DNA of 64,000 nucleotides from Roridomyces roridus (taxonomy: Eukaryota; Basidiomycota; Agaricomycetes; Agaricales; Mycenaceae), in assembly GCA_029378245.1 (NCBI GenBank), contig JARKIF010000024.1:248001-312000 (forward strand), written 5' to 3'. The notes beneath the pieces are model-generated. The model worked only from the letters and a program-made list of their open reading frames with translations. It was not told the origin of the DNA and did no database searches. How positions within the stretch are numbered: position 1 is the first letter of the stretch; each line of letters opens with the position of its first letter. Shown piece by piece: positions 1 to 11,106 of this stretch. Both the position numbers and the translations under genes were made by a program.

Positions 1-800
1 CGGTGGTAGTTGTCTGACGTTACTGAATGATTGGATGCCTGGGCCGTTAAATCCAGGGGCAGGGCGACCAACTGAAACGCCACACGTTCCTCGGGCCTCA
101 TACATAGGGCCCCTCACCCTATTAACGGTGCTCCTCACGGACTCCGCTGTACCTCATTTCTCTTCCTCCCTGAAATTCCGATGACCAGTGCACCTCCCGG
201 CGTCAACTACCGCGCGTGCGCCCGTTCGACTCGGGCCCGCGTCTTGGGATAGCAGTATCCATATTTCTTTGCTTTTTCTGCAGCGGACGAGCCATCGACT
301 CGGGCTCAATGTTATAGGACGGCTCAGTTTCTTCTTACCCCGCGAACGTGCCGCCCCAATGCCGTTGTTCAAATCAGTGATGGCTGCTTTGAAGAGGATA
401 GCAACCATCTGCGACCATGTTGTTACAATCCACAAATCTGCATGATCATTAAACGGGTTCAACTCTTCTCCCAAAGCGACCAACGGGCGTGGGGCGCGGC
501 TTTTTACCAGATTCGGCATGAACACCGGCTGTTGGCATAGGCTGTTCGCTTACAGTAACGTTTACTTGCCTGATTTTTCTGTGCCGCTGGTGTCTGTACA
601 TTCTCATGTTTATAATGCTAGGTAGTCTCACTCTATCACAGAGCCGGAAGTGCCTCGGAACCGTGGGCTCATTGCTCGCTGCGCAGCCTTCAGATCAACT
701 TCTGGCAGATGTTTGCCACTGGCAACGCCCGTCAAAAGCTGTGAACACCGCCGCAGGATCATCCCGTTCCCTTCCTTTCTCTTCCCGCCCTCGACTACCC
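1..800. other. No supported gene, window start to first gene
   Basis: Short frames are present on both strands, but none has a recognisable domain, a convincing splice pattern or family resemblance. The stretch just before the first gene is C/T-rich, as expected of a basidiomycete promoter and leader, but no specific element can be named. Confidence 0.4.
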
Positions 801-1851
801 ATGGCTCACGACGAATTTCAAGGCTTCCCACCGGAACTGGAGCGCCTACTCTTCGAGACCACGGCGCTGGTTCATCCCGGCACAATTCCCGCCCTGCTGC
901 GCGTTGCACAGCGTTCTCTAGAATGGCAAGTGCGATCCGCAGCGCTCCACATCTCACCTCCCCACAGGATCGAGCCGTTCCTTTATCAGACAATCAAAAT
1001 TTTCATCTTTGAAACATCGGTGACAGTGGCAGAGTCGGGGCGCATTCTGCTCGAACGCCTCGAAACCCACCGCACGGGGCCGGCATTCTTCTCCTCATCG
1101 ATCCGAGCACTCGAAATCATATCATTCGACTGGCACATCGCAGGTCCACCCAAGAAACCCGCCTGGTCCGTGAACGACCTGAAACGCCTGCTGGATGTCT
1201 GCGCCGGTGCCAAGATCGAGCATCTGCTTCTCTTCGGGGAACTCGAAAGACGCCCCCTCATCTCCTTGCTCACCGACAAACAGATCTGTGTTCCACGCCT
1301 TACCCTGGTCACCAACCTCCTCCGCAGTCCCAGCGTGGACTTTACACTACCCATGTTCAGAGGCCTCACGCACCTCGCTCTGGCGGAAATCGATCGTGTG
1401 TTGATTGCCGATGGGCAGGAGGAGGAATACTCGGAAGTCCCCGAGCACAACCATTGGCCTGCGATTCTCGCGCTTCCTTCGCTCACTCATCTAGCTGTGT
1501 GCCCCGATCACGCTCCGCGCTCCGTGGAGAGTGTCCTAGCCGACCTACCGCAGCTCCAAGCTATGGTTATCATCCCGCTTGCCGTAGATGCTGCTGCAGC
1601 CCAGCAGTTCGTGAAGCAACACATCCCTTCACCGGGGGATGAAAGGGTCGTGGTCATACCCTTCGATGGAGACGGTATTATGAATGCGCAAGGGCGGTAC
1701 GCGAACAGGATGGATGAGATGTGGACCAAGGTGGATGGGTTTGTGGAACGGAAACGGCGGGGAGAGGTTGGACGTGAGTACCTTTTTCCCAGTGGAAAAT
1801 CTGTTTTTAATTCACCGCGGAGCAGCTAATAATCATGTCTTGGTGTTCTGA
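801..1851 (+). CDS. PPELERL-type uncharacterised basidiomycete protein, copy 1
   Basis: Function unknown. The start chosen is the ATG at 801 (MAHDEFQGFPPELERLLF), because the motif PPELERL-F-T-AL sits within 20 residues of the start in the two related copies at 5,087 and 11,107. The open frame also extends upstream to 606 but without family support. About 325 residues of alternating helices and hydrophobic strands follow, ending in a basic stretch (ERKRRGEVG). A GTGAGT donor at 1,774 and an AG near 1,825 give a short last exon ending at 1,851; without splicing the frame stops at 1,829. The PPELE motif resembles the start of an F-box but I see no full F-box. The intact copy at 11.1 kb has the same exon layout, which supports the model. 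This copy is the left edge of the tandem module. Confidence 0.65.
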
Positions 1852-3065
1852 ATCCCCGCTTACGCGCTTATATTTATCGTCGTGCAATCGTCATGTACCA
1901 TGTGCCTGAATGCATACATCGGGCCGGAACAAGAAAGCTGCCAGTGACTCCGATGAGGATCATCTGGTGACATCGGTACCCGTCGGCAAAGCTGCGGCTA
2001 GCCCGGCCATTCTTCGGGAATCGGCAGGCGACTCACACCACCTTCAACCCGTTTGTAAATGAACATCAAGTATGTACGATTAAGTTGTGGTACTCGTTCG
2101 TCAGCTGTATCGTAGTCTGTCTACGAGAGACTAGTACTCTATAGACCATGGACCGGAACGTTAAGTTATCCATAGCAGTGCGAACACCGTTCCCCTACTC
2201 TGGTTTTGTGTCGGATCAGTGTGGCACATCACCCGGGATTGAATCACCAATCAAGCATCAATGTAAGTCCCTGCCGGCGGTTATAACGATCATCGGAACA
2301 GTTTCGGAGCCCGGTGTCAGATGTATGCCGTTCTCTCTCGGAGGTGTGGGTCATGTTCACTTAATGACCATGAGGTCAACATCATTATTTGATAGGAACA
2401 CTTGGCTGGGGATCTCCGATCAGACCGTTCAGCCCCACAGAACCCTCCTCTTGACAGAGTAGGGGATGTAATAATTGTAATTATCTAAGATCTTCAGACG
2501 GCCGAATTTCCCGAATCGCTCTGCACTTTATGAAGGCCGAATGAAGGCCGAATGGTCGTGTCATGAAACTGGGGGTTGGATTTCACGGTGAACTTACGTA
2601 ATTTGTACGTCACTGACACCTTCTGTTATTCTCCGTTTTTATGTAATTGCAGCTGTAGCCTGTGGCGCAGTGATCGCTGTCAACTCTCCGCTTCAAGGAC
2701 CACAACCAATGCTGGGTGGAAGCACAATAAAAGTTGACTACAGGGTACTACAGGGGTGAAATAAGTGGGTTCCGGCCCTGCTGTTACGAGAGATTCTCGT
2801 TCTTCCACTGCAATCGGTCGACGTCCGGCTGGCGCGGATTGCCAGGGTCCCGTTCTAAATGCGTGGACCCTGGTTGAATATCCTTCCTGCTTGCTACAGC
2901 CCTGGGACCTGGCAGGCACGGCTGGCGGCGTCGGACGGACCCCTGCAAATCGACGGACCTATGCAGATACTTAAGTATGGCACTGTTATTCATCTTGTAC
3001 CACAACTTACCCGCTTTCACCCTCCTCGGAAAACGGAAGAAACATTTCTCGCAGCCAAGTCAAAT
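1852..3065. repeat. Duplicated intergenic spacer, unit 1; DUF6534 gene missing
   Basis: Stretches here match the spacer of the second unit. 2,040-2,160 resembles 6,720-6,790, and 2,490-2,540 resembles 6,825-6,880. 2,570-3,065 resembles 8,480-9,004, including the run before the receptor gene. In unit 2 the last two blocks are separated by about 1.6 kb carrying a DUF6534 gene; here they are almost adjacent. At 2,530-2,552 the word gaaggccgaat is repeated directly, which is a plausible deletion scar. No gene is supported within the spacer. Confidence 0.7.
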
Positions 3066-4778
3066 ATGGTGCCGAGCGTCTAGTGAGTCGACCAACGCTT
3101 GTGTTCAGTTGCTTTATGGAGTTGCAGTGGCGAGGTCATCCGTGGTGTGAGCATGGCGGGGCTTGCTTTGAGCGTCGGCGTCCTTGCTGCATGCGGATAT
3201 CTGTCCTTCTTCCATTCATCTCGGAAACACCTGGACCGAGTCAGTTTTCGCCTTTTGGTGTATGCTTTGGTATCACAGTATGAATTCTCATCGTATCAAA
3301 GGATTCAACGCTCGGTCTTACCAAATTGTTTGCAGAGTCATCTTTGGCATATTGGGGCTTATTGAATCCTTGTATGCATTTCCCGGCTGGCAATGTTCTC
3401 TACTGGCGTTCTTAATCAATGTTCGTCCATCACATCCCTGCTATCAGTTACTGATTTCAGTTGATCACAGTTCAATGTCCTGTTCTCTGCGTCGATTTTC
3501 TTCTGCGTGGCTTTGAACCTCATGTTTGTATGCCTGGGACTTAGGAAGTTTGGTTTTGACACCACTGTATAGGTTGGTGCTGGTGTGCAATGTGAACGGG
3601 AGAATGATGGAGAAATACTACATCATCGGATCACTTGTTCTCGCCGGCGCATGCCTCGGCAGTGCCTATGCCGCGGGGCGCCTCGGGTTAGCCATTCTTC
3701 CACTCCTTCAACCATCCCATCACTCACTTGTCTCATTGGAAGATTGGATACGAAGTATCATATATGCTGGTACAACAACAAAAACGAGACCGGAATGCTC
3801 CCATGGGTGATCGGAACTGAAATGTTCTGGATGCTTCTTCTTTCGGCAGGAGAGCTGGGCGTGTTCCTGATCATTGTGGCGTATCTGCTGCCATTTACCG
3901 TGCGTTGTCTTCATTCAATCCTGTTTGCAATCACAACATCTATTTGAATAGTTCAACTCCAACTGGACAGTTGCAAGGCATTCCCCAGATTCAGAGTCAC
4001 AAACGCGTGGCCGCACCCGGCTCACAATTGTGACGCTGCGAGGAATCATCCTGCGGATCGGTAAAGTGCTCCTAGTAGTGCTCGGCGCGGTAGGCAACTG
4101 ATTTGACCAACAAGGACTATACCCACTGGTATCGTGTTTGATGAACATAACCGGCTCGTTAGTTACAGTTTACGAGCTCCGGGAGCAGGCGGACCCAGTT
4201 CCAGTAAGTGGTACTACCCCCTGCGCGACTGAAGCTCAACCTCCGTAGAGCGTTGCGTCATTTAGGCTCTTTGGTTTGTCCATGTGTTTCAAGCTATGTC
4301 GCTCTAGCTCACAAACCCCGACTCAAAGGTATCATGGTATTATCGGCACGGCCGCTCGTGTACAGCATGATGGCTGCAACAGACCCGGTACCTCGATTTC
4401 AATTTCTGTGCTGTATGTCATTGAAACCACTGCTTACAGTCCTTCGTCCGTGCCATCCGAGCTCGTTGCGTGGCGTCCGTGTCCGAATCCTCATCCGCCG
4501 CTCAGCGGGCCACCCAAGTCCCACCTTCAGTTTGTCTGACGACCATTGTCGATCTTACGGTCGAATCAACCCAGGGAACGGACTGGGATCATCTCGGCGA
4601 TGGTGGCCACACACAAGCGGAGATTTCAAGTTTCAATCGCACTGAGAGCACGGTTGGGATGAGCATAAAGACGCAAAAGGCTGAGTTGATGAACAAGGAT
4701 ATTGAAGCTGTGGGGATTGTTGAGCCTGTGGTTGGTCCGAGCTCGGCATCGGAGTGGGACATTGTTCGCCATATATGA
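3066..4778 (+). CDS. Seven-transmembrane receptor-like protein, copy 1
   Basis: Predicted plasma-membrane protein resembling fungal Git3/cAMP-receptor-like seven-helix proteins. By eye the exons are: a short one starting at 3,066 (MVPSVY); a helix exon (MAGLALSVGVLAACGYLSFF) followed by HLDRVSFRLLVYAL; VIFGILGLIESLYAF; FNVLFSASIFFCVALNLM; NGRMMEKYYIIGSLVLAG; a loop with CWYN; then WVIGTEMFWMLLLSAGELG and FLIIVAYLLPF. The long cytoplasmic tail has LTTIVDLTVEST and ends SEWDIVRHI. Introns are about 50-65 bp and the frame is preserved across each junction I tested. It lies upstream of a PPELERL pseudogene in the same order as the second copy. Function as a GPCR is inferred from topology; no ligand can be proposed. 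Confidence 0.65.
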
Positions 4779-5086
4779 TTCTGGATGTTCGGCTGTAATA
4801 TGCGATATAGGAATGTATCTATAATCTACCTCAATTTTGAATCTGCCTGTTGGAATCTCGGGTTGGAGAATCAGTGATTGCATGGCTATTAGTATTTTAT
4901 GTGTTTTCCTGGGCTGCGGCAGAGCCCCGGCGTGCTGTGGAAAAGGGTGACAGAACCAAGACAGAACGGCCATAAATGACAGAAAAGCAATTGAGATGGG
5001 TCCCGAGCCATGTTTTCGCATCAGTGATTTGAAGGAGCGGATCAAATTTCCGCAAGGTGGTGCTATCTATCTCCGCTTCTCCCACC
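4779..5086. other. Short spacer between receptor-like gene and PPELERL pseudogene
   Basis: The end of this stretch (5,040-5,086) matches 11,058-11,106 upstream of the intact copy, so promoter sequence was duplicated with the gene. Nothing else is recognised. Confidence 0.45.
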
Positions 5087-5793
5087 ATGTCGACAGATTG
5101 CTCTCCCTCAGTGAGCCTCCCACCTGAGCTGGAACGTTTAATCTTCGAGACCACTGTATTGCCCTACCCTGGCAGAATACCGACACTGCTCCTCCTCGCC
5201 AAGCGCGTGCATGAATGGTAAGTATGCCGATTGAGCCTCTCGGAATCTCCTGTACCAGATCATCCTAATAATCGTATACTATGACCGCAGCGAAGCACAT
5301 CGGCGCATGTCTGGCACAGTCGGATGCTAGGAACGACTCCAAGCCGGTGACAGACCCCTACAATTCTTCTCCTCCGCCGTGCGAGATGTCGAGATTCTCA
5401 ATTGGGAACTCACGGGGGGCAAAGACCGGCTTTTGTTCCTTTGTTCGGACAAAGGAACAAAGGGGCGTGCGTCAGATGCGTATGCCGCCGTTCTTTGCCC
5501 CCCGTGACTTTTTGGCAGAAGCTCCGAAAACATCTGGGCCGACGATGATCTCAAGCGCGTTCTCAGTGCAATCTCAGCGCATGCGGCACTAACGTTCGGA
5601 GTCTCCTTGTCATTGGGGGTTTAGACTCCAAACCGATTCTCTCCTCACTCGCCGACTACCGACCCACGCGGGTCTTTCTAATCTCCGGTTTGGAGGAACC
5701 CATGTTCGATTTCAAGCTTGCATTGGTCAGGAACGTTACACACCTCGTCCCATCGGGGAGCTGACCCGTGTTTTACGCTTCCCGATCTCACCC
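5087..5793 (+). pseudogene. Broken copy 2 of the PPELERL protein gene
   Basis: The first 44 codons (MSTDCSPSVSLPPELERLIF) are nearly identical to the gene at 11,107. A stop then follows HEW at about 5,219, where roughly 50 bases present in the intact copy are missing. Homology to the intact copy continues in shifting frames to about 5,790 with small indels and a 96-bp palindromic insertion at 5,411-5,506. It then ends before the equivalent of the last 140 codons. The gene cannot encode the family protein. It is the middle member of three copies in the tandem module. Confidence 0.85.
5411..5506. mobile_element. 96-bp foldback MITE inside the PPELERL pseudogene
   Basis: The ends are inverted repeats of about 19 bp with one mismatch (cacggggggcaaaga...cgg at both ends). 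The interior has a second hairpin arm (ttgttcctttgt / acaaaggaacaa). ACT occurs directly before (5,408-5,410) and after (5,507-5,509) the element, which suggests a 3-bp target duplication. The intact paralogue at about 11,450 lacks it, giving an empty site. There is no coding capacity. Confidence 0.8.
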
Positions 5794-6828
5794 GTCCGTT
5801 CTCGACATAAAGCTGACATTATTTAACGGTGTTACGGTATACGACTCTTGGCTCGACTCCATCATTCCGGAGCCAATGCAGCCAGCGTGGCCCACCGTCG
5901 GATGAACTTCCCCACGAGCACATGAAATGCTGCTATTTGCCTGAATCCACTGCTTATTGTCGCAAGATCTCAACCGCCCAACCACTGGTGTGGCTCGATC
6001 ATGGGGTAAAGTCAGGAGATTGTGGTCCTCGAACGGCCATACCAGGTCACGACCAAGACTCGTGTGTATCGCGTCGAGAAGGTCACCGGGTTTCCTTCCC
6101 AGATACCAGTCCCCGAACGCGACACTGCATTCTTACTAGACTTCGTCACCTTGAAAGAGTATCCGCTGCCGAATGCGATATTCCGAGATCTGGTACATAC
6201 GTGCACCTTGCAACGAGCAATCGAATTCTTATATCCAGGATTCAAGCCACTCGTGGGGAGGAAGCAGTGGTGGTCGGGACGGCGACGCATGTTCGGCCGA
6301 CCCGCCGGGGAGCGACTAGCTTGGTGCCGAGTCCTGCTGCTCGTGATCTCACCATTACAGCGGAGCTGCGCGTTCGAGAGTTTGAGGATGGTTCCTCCGT
6401 CAATCGAGTGTTAGAGCAAGCATCATTTTCCTCCAATTATACCACCAGCTGATTGTGCTCGTTTGTACATCCAGATTTGCCAAGTCTCTCCGGCGGTTTG
6501 TTTCGAGCCATGCTGTCCGATGCATCCGAATGTGATGGACGTGTCGCTATGGCGAAGACGAAGTAGGTGAGTTGGAGCCTGTTTGGTAACGTCCTCAAGT
6601 GAAATCTGCTCAGCTTTTCCACAGCAAGAACTACATGCGATAAAAATTATCTGATTGAGATCGGAACTAAAGCTGCAGCTGGCCCCTGCCATTCCTCGGC
6701 ACGCATCACAGCCGACTCACACCAACCCATTTCATCAATGAACATCAAGTAAGTATGATTAAGTTGTATTACTATAGATCATGTACCGGTGCGTCCAGTT
6801 AATAATCCTACTTGGTTCTTGGTTATCT
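5794..6828. other. Unassigned sequence after the pseudogene, then duplicated spacer
   Basis: 5,800-6,600 has no counterpart in the other units. It holds a 130-codon frame at 6,022-6,414 (+) that I do not recognise and that lacks a good start context. 6,660-6,828 resembles 1,980-2,160 plus 2,490-2,510, and so marks the start of the second spacer. Confidence 0.4.
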
Positions 6829-8241
6829 TCAGACGGCCGAATTTCCCGAATCGCTCTGCGCTTTATGAGGGCCTTGGCGAATGGTGCCGTCACATTCTTC
6901 AGTAACCCCAGTGGTCCCCGTCAGCCAACTACCACTACTACCACCAGCAAGTTCAAATTGTAGCGGGGCGCCCGCGTTTGATATTGGTACCGGTGGAGGC
7001 ACTTCATAATCGCGCCCTCCAACCGTCACCGCGCGGGAATTCAGGAGTGCCTTGGAAGATGTTCAGTAATCCACTAATGAAGGGGGAAAAAATCCCAACA
7101 GACCAGGAGGGTGTTGGAGTACAGCTTCCCGAGCGTCCAAATGCCCGTTTCGAAATACTTGTGTGATGGGTAGGCGGAGTAGATGATGAGTTGGAATATT
7201 GCGAGGATCGCTTGTGGGTGGGTAAATTTCAAAGCCTAGGAAGAGAACGGGAGATCTACCAGCTAGGAAACCGGTCTCCACGACGTATCGGACGCCAAGG
7301 ATGAAATTGTTCCCGTCCGTAGATATTTTTTGGCGGAGCTACTCAGGCTCAACGGTGTGTGTGCTTGGAGGTGCGAACTCACATGGAGGACACTGGCAGA
7401 CGCTATGGCGAGATTCACAACAACGGCACTGGTGAGCCACACCTATCAATCAATCAGCGAAGTTGTAAATCCAGCAAAGGAACTGAAACGGACCACTGTG
7501 GACGGTGATCCGTGTGTAAAGTCCAACTGATTTCCGTCTGCCCTGATTGTTGCTCCCCAGATGATCCCAGCGCCAAATTGAAGTACAGTCAGCTGGGATC
7601 CAACATGAGGGCCCGATCAACCGGTTTACGAGGAACCCACCACCGCGATGACACTGCCCACAATTTTAAAACCCGGGAAACAAAATACGCGGTGTGCATA
7701 ACAGGCTTGGACGATTGCCGCCGTGAGAGTTGGTAGGATGACTGCTGGTAGCCAGACGAAGGTGTTGTCGGTCAGAGCGTCGAGATCTCCATATCCGATC
7801 CCAAATACCCGATAGCTATGGTTGGATTGTCAGCAGGTCGAGACAGCCTGAGTAGTCGACCACTCACGCATGAAAAGTCATCATCCCTGTTTCTGCGAGT
7901 TCGAGTAGAAAGAGGGTGTAGACGAGAACCATTCTGGGTTTCGGATCTCTGGGAAATGCACAATAGTACTGATCTGAAATAAGTTGAACTCAGTGCACCC
8001 AATTTTCCTCAGTCTGGAGGTACTCACAGACCTGGACAATCAAAGCTCCCATCAGACCGTAGTTGAAGAACATTCCGAATAGCTGGGAGGATGAATATTC
8101 AGTTCATTGTCGGCCACATCCAAGGGAAGCTTACTTTGGGTGTAGTTCTACAATCCCAAGTACTTTTAGGCGGGGGTCAGTACCTCTAGACGCGAATGCA
8201 TACCTGTCGCCGATGTCCTGTGGCATTGAGACAGACATCAT
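6829..8241 (-). CDS. DUF6534 family multi-pass membrane protein
   Basis: Uncharacterised agaricomycete integral membrane protein. The start is at 8,241 (MMSVSMPQDIGDR; a second Met follows). Reading down the reverse strand the exons give LFGMFFNYGLMGALIVQV, then YYCAFPRDPKPRMVLVYTLF, LELAETGMMTFHA, YRVFGIGYGDLDALTDN, FVWLPAVILPTLTAAIVQA, LTVLQFGAGIIWGAT, VWLTSAVVVNLAIASASVLH, VRYVVETGFLA, AILAIFQLIIYSAYP and LGKLYSNTLL joined across a 53-bp intron to ALLNSRAVTVGG. These follow the family order, including the diagnostic RYxxETG and KLYSN-LLxLLNSR segments. About nine introns, mostly 45-60 bp, have GT-AG ends and keep frame. The tail to the stop at 6,829 is Gly/Thr-rich. It lies opposite in strand to its neighbours, within the second unit only. 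Confidence 0.75.
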
Positions 8242-9004
8242 TAGATCCCAAGGGGAGGTGGGGGGAAAGCAGGCCTCTGTCGTCTGGAATCCTGCGATTC
8301 TTGAATCATGTACACAAATTCTCACGTAACATTGTGGCGCAGGGCAGAGAATCGAGATGTCACTCGCGGGGAGCAAAAACAATTATTATGTAAGCATCGC
8401 TGAATTAGCGGTCGCCACCCGGAGGAAATGATCGTCGAAGTGTGCAGACGGGGATCAGATATCAGCAAAACCGAATGGAATGAAACTGAGAGATCGCTGT
8501 CACGGACCCATGGTGAATGTAATTTGTACGTCACCGACACCCTCTGGTATTCTCCGTGAGGCCGTGGCGCGGTGATCGCCGTCATATTGGTTGCTACACT
8601 CTGTTTCGAGGCCCACAACCAATCCTGAATGTCAAGGTGGAGGCAAAAGAAAAGTGAACAATAACCAGTAACTAAGTATGGGGATCAAACGACTGGAGAC
8701 CAGTGCCGCGGCTTCCGGGGACGGAATTCTTTGGAACAGTGAACATTCTCTTTCTAAGACTACAGGAATGTTCCTGTTGCGAAGAAGTACTCCGTCGTTT
8801 CAGTGTCACCTCGTCTAACATCCGATCGGAGATGACTACCGCCCTGGGGCCTGCCAGGCACGCTTGGCGGCGTCGAAAAGACCCCTGCAAATCAGACGGA
8901 CTTACGCAGATACTTATGTCACTCTGATTCATCTTTTACCACTACCCACCCACTTTCACCATCCTCAGGAAACGGAAGAAACATCTCTCGCAGCCACATC
9001 CGAT
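8242..9004. repeat. Duplicated spacer upstream of receptor-like copy 2
   Basis: 8,480-9,004 aligns by eye with 2,570-3,065, with several small indels. It contains the upstream region of the receptor-like gene. 8,242-8,480 is specific to this unit and includes the likely promoter of the reverse-strand DUF6534 gene. No further gene is supported. Confidence 0.65.
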
Positions 9005-10964
9005 ATGGCGCCGGGTGTCTAGTAAGTCAGCCAGATACTTGTGTTCATTGCTTTATGGAAGTTGCAGTAGCAAGGTCATCCTGGGTGTGGACATGGCTGG
9101 GCTTGCTTTGAGCGTCGGCGTCCTTGCTGCATGCGGATATCTTTCCTTCTTCCATTCGTCTCGGGAACACCTGGACCGAGTCAGTTTCCGCCTTTTGGTG
9201 TATGCTTTGGTATCCCAGTATGAATTCTCATCGTATCAAAGCATTCAACGCTCGGTCTTACCAAATTGTTTGCAGTGTGATTTTTGGGATAGTGTTACTT
9301 ATTGACTGCTTCTATGCATTTCCCGGCTGGCACTGTTCTCTGCTGGCATTCTTAATCAATGTTTGTCCATCACATCTCCGCGTATCAGTTACTGATTTCA
9401 GTTGATCACAGTTCAACATCCTGTTCTCTGCATCAATCTTCTTTTGCGTGGCTTTGAACCTCATGTACGACACCTAGGAGTCCGGAGGTTTGGTTTTGAC
9501 GTTCTACAGGTTGGTGCTGGTGTACAATGTGAGTGGGAGAATGATGGAGAAATACTACATCATCGGATCACTTGTTCTCGGCGGCGCATGCCTCGGCAGC
9601 GCCTATGCCTCTGGGCGCCTCGGGTCAGTCACTCTTCTCCTCCTTCAACCGTCACACCACTCACTTGTCTCATTGGAAGATTGAATACGAAGAATCATCT
9701 ATGTTGGTACAACGACAGAAATCCGGCCGAAATGCCCCGATGGGTGATCGGAACTCAAATATTCTGGCTGCTTCTTCTTTCGGCAGCAGAGCTGGGCGTG
9801 TTCCTTGTCATCGTGGCGTATCTGCTGCCATTCACGGTGCGTTTGCTTCATTACCGTAACACTATTCGTTGGCAATCCCGATAAGTATCGAGTATCTATT
9901 TGAATAGTTCGACTCTAGCTGGACAGTTGCTAGGCATTCCCCAGATTCAGAGTCACAAGCACGGGGCAGCACGCGGCTTACAATTGTGAAGCTGCGAGGG
10001 ATCATTCTGCGCATAGGTAAAGTGCTCCAGGTGGTGCCCGGCCTAGGGAACTGATTTGACCAACAAGGACTATACCCATTGGTATCGTGTTTGATGAGCG
10101 TAACCAGCTCAGTATTTTCAGTTTACCAACTCCGGGAGCAGGCGGCGCCAGTTCCTGTAAGTGATGCCCTCTCCGCCATTGAAGCACGAGTTTTCAACCT
10201 CCACAGAATGGTGCGCTAGTTAGGCTGGTTGGTCCGTTTATTTCTTTCGCGCTATGACCTCTACCTTACAAGCCCCGAACCAAAGGTGTCATGATATACA
10301 CCGGACGGCCGCTCGTGTACAGTATGATGGCTGCAACAGACCCGGTGCCTCGATTTCGGTTTTTGTGTGGCACGTCATTGAATGATGAAACCACTATTTA
10401 CAGGCCTTCTGTTGAAAAGTGAATGTACAACTGTATTGATCTTGTACAACGAAGTACAGCGTCTGGGGCTTGAGCTCGCAAGCCACATCGTATATATACC
10501 AAATCCAATGCTGCGCCGCAGGCCGGTATCTTACAAAGTCCATATTTCTCCGTGTCCGTGTCCGTATATGTCCTTTCTTTTCCCACTTACTAATTAGTTG
10601 GTGAAGTGCCGATTGCACCTCCAACACCTTCCTCCGCGCCATCCGAGCTAGTCGCATGCCCGCCTCCGATTCCTCATCCGCCGCTCAGCGGGCCACACAA
10701 GTCCCACCTTCATTCTGTTTGACGACCATTGTCGATCTTACCGTCGAATCAACCCAGGGAACGGAATCGGATCATCTCGGCCATGGTAACTACACACAAC
10801 TGGAGACTTCGAGTTTCAATCGGACTGAGAGCACGGTTGGGATGGGCCTGAGAACGCAAAAGGCGGAATTGATCAAAAAGGAGGAAGTTGAAGGTGTGGC
10901 GGTTGCGGAGCCTGTCACTGGTCCGAGCTCGGCACCAGAGTGGGATGTTGTTCGTCATATATGA
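9005..10964 (+). CDS. Seven-transmembrane receptor-like protein, copy 2
   Basis: Tandem paralogue of the gene at 3,066. It starts MAPGVYSKVILGVDMAG and has the same exon order: AGLALSVGVLAACGYLSFF, HLDRVSFRLLVYALVS, VIFGIVLLIDCFYAF, FNILFSASIFFCVALNLM, SGRMMEKYYIIGSLVLGG, a CWYN loop, WVIGTQIFWLLLLSAAELG and FLVIVAYLLPF. The tail ends APEWDVVRHI. The intron at 9,228-9,295 begins at GTATGA, giving VSH joined to VIFG. Differences from copy 1 are scattered and leave the frame open, so both copies appear maintained. The tail exon (about 10,660-10,964) is Ser/Thr/Glu-rich and diverges faster than the helices. Ligand and coupling are unknown. Confidence 0.65.
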
Positions 10965-11106
10965 TTTGGACGTCCACTGCTGCTTTAATATCTGCTATAA
11001 TAATGTATTTGCCTGCTGGGATCCAACTGAGATCTCGGGTTGGCAGCATGCCGCATCCGGATCAAGTTGCCACAAGGCGGTGCTATACATCTCCGCTTCT
11101 CCCACC

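Noticed and set aside
154..525. 123-codon reverse frame near the window start
   Set aside because: No domain, no splice context and overlapping frames on the other strand of similar length; looks like chance.
606..800. Upstream extension of the first PPELERL gene
   Set aside because: The extra 65 residues have no counterpart in the other two copies, which begin a few residues before PPELERL.
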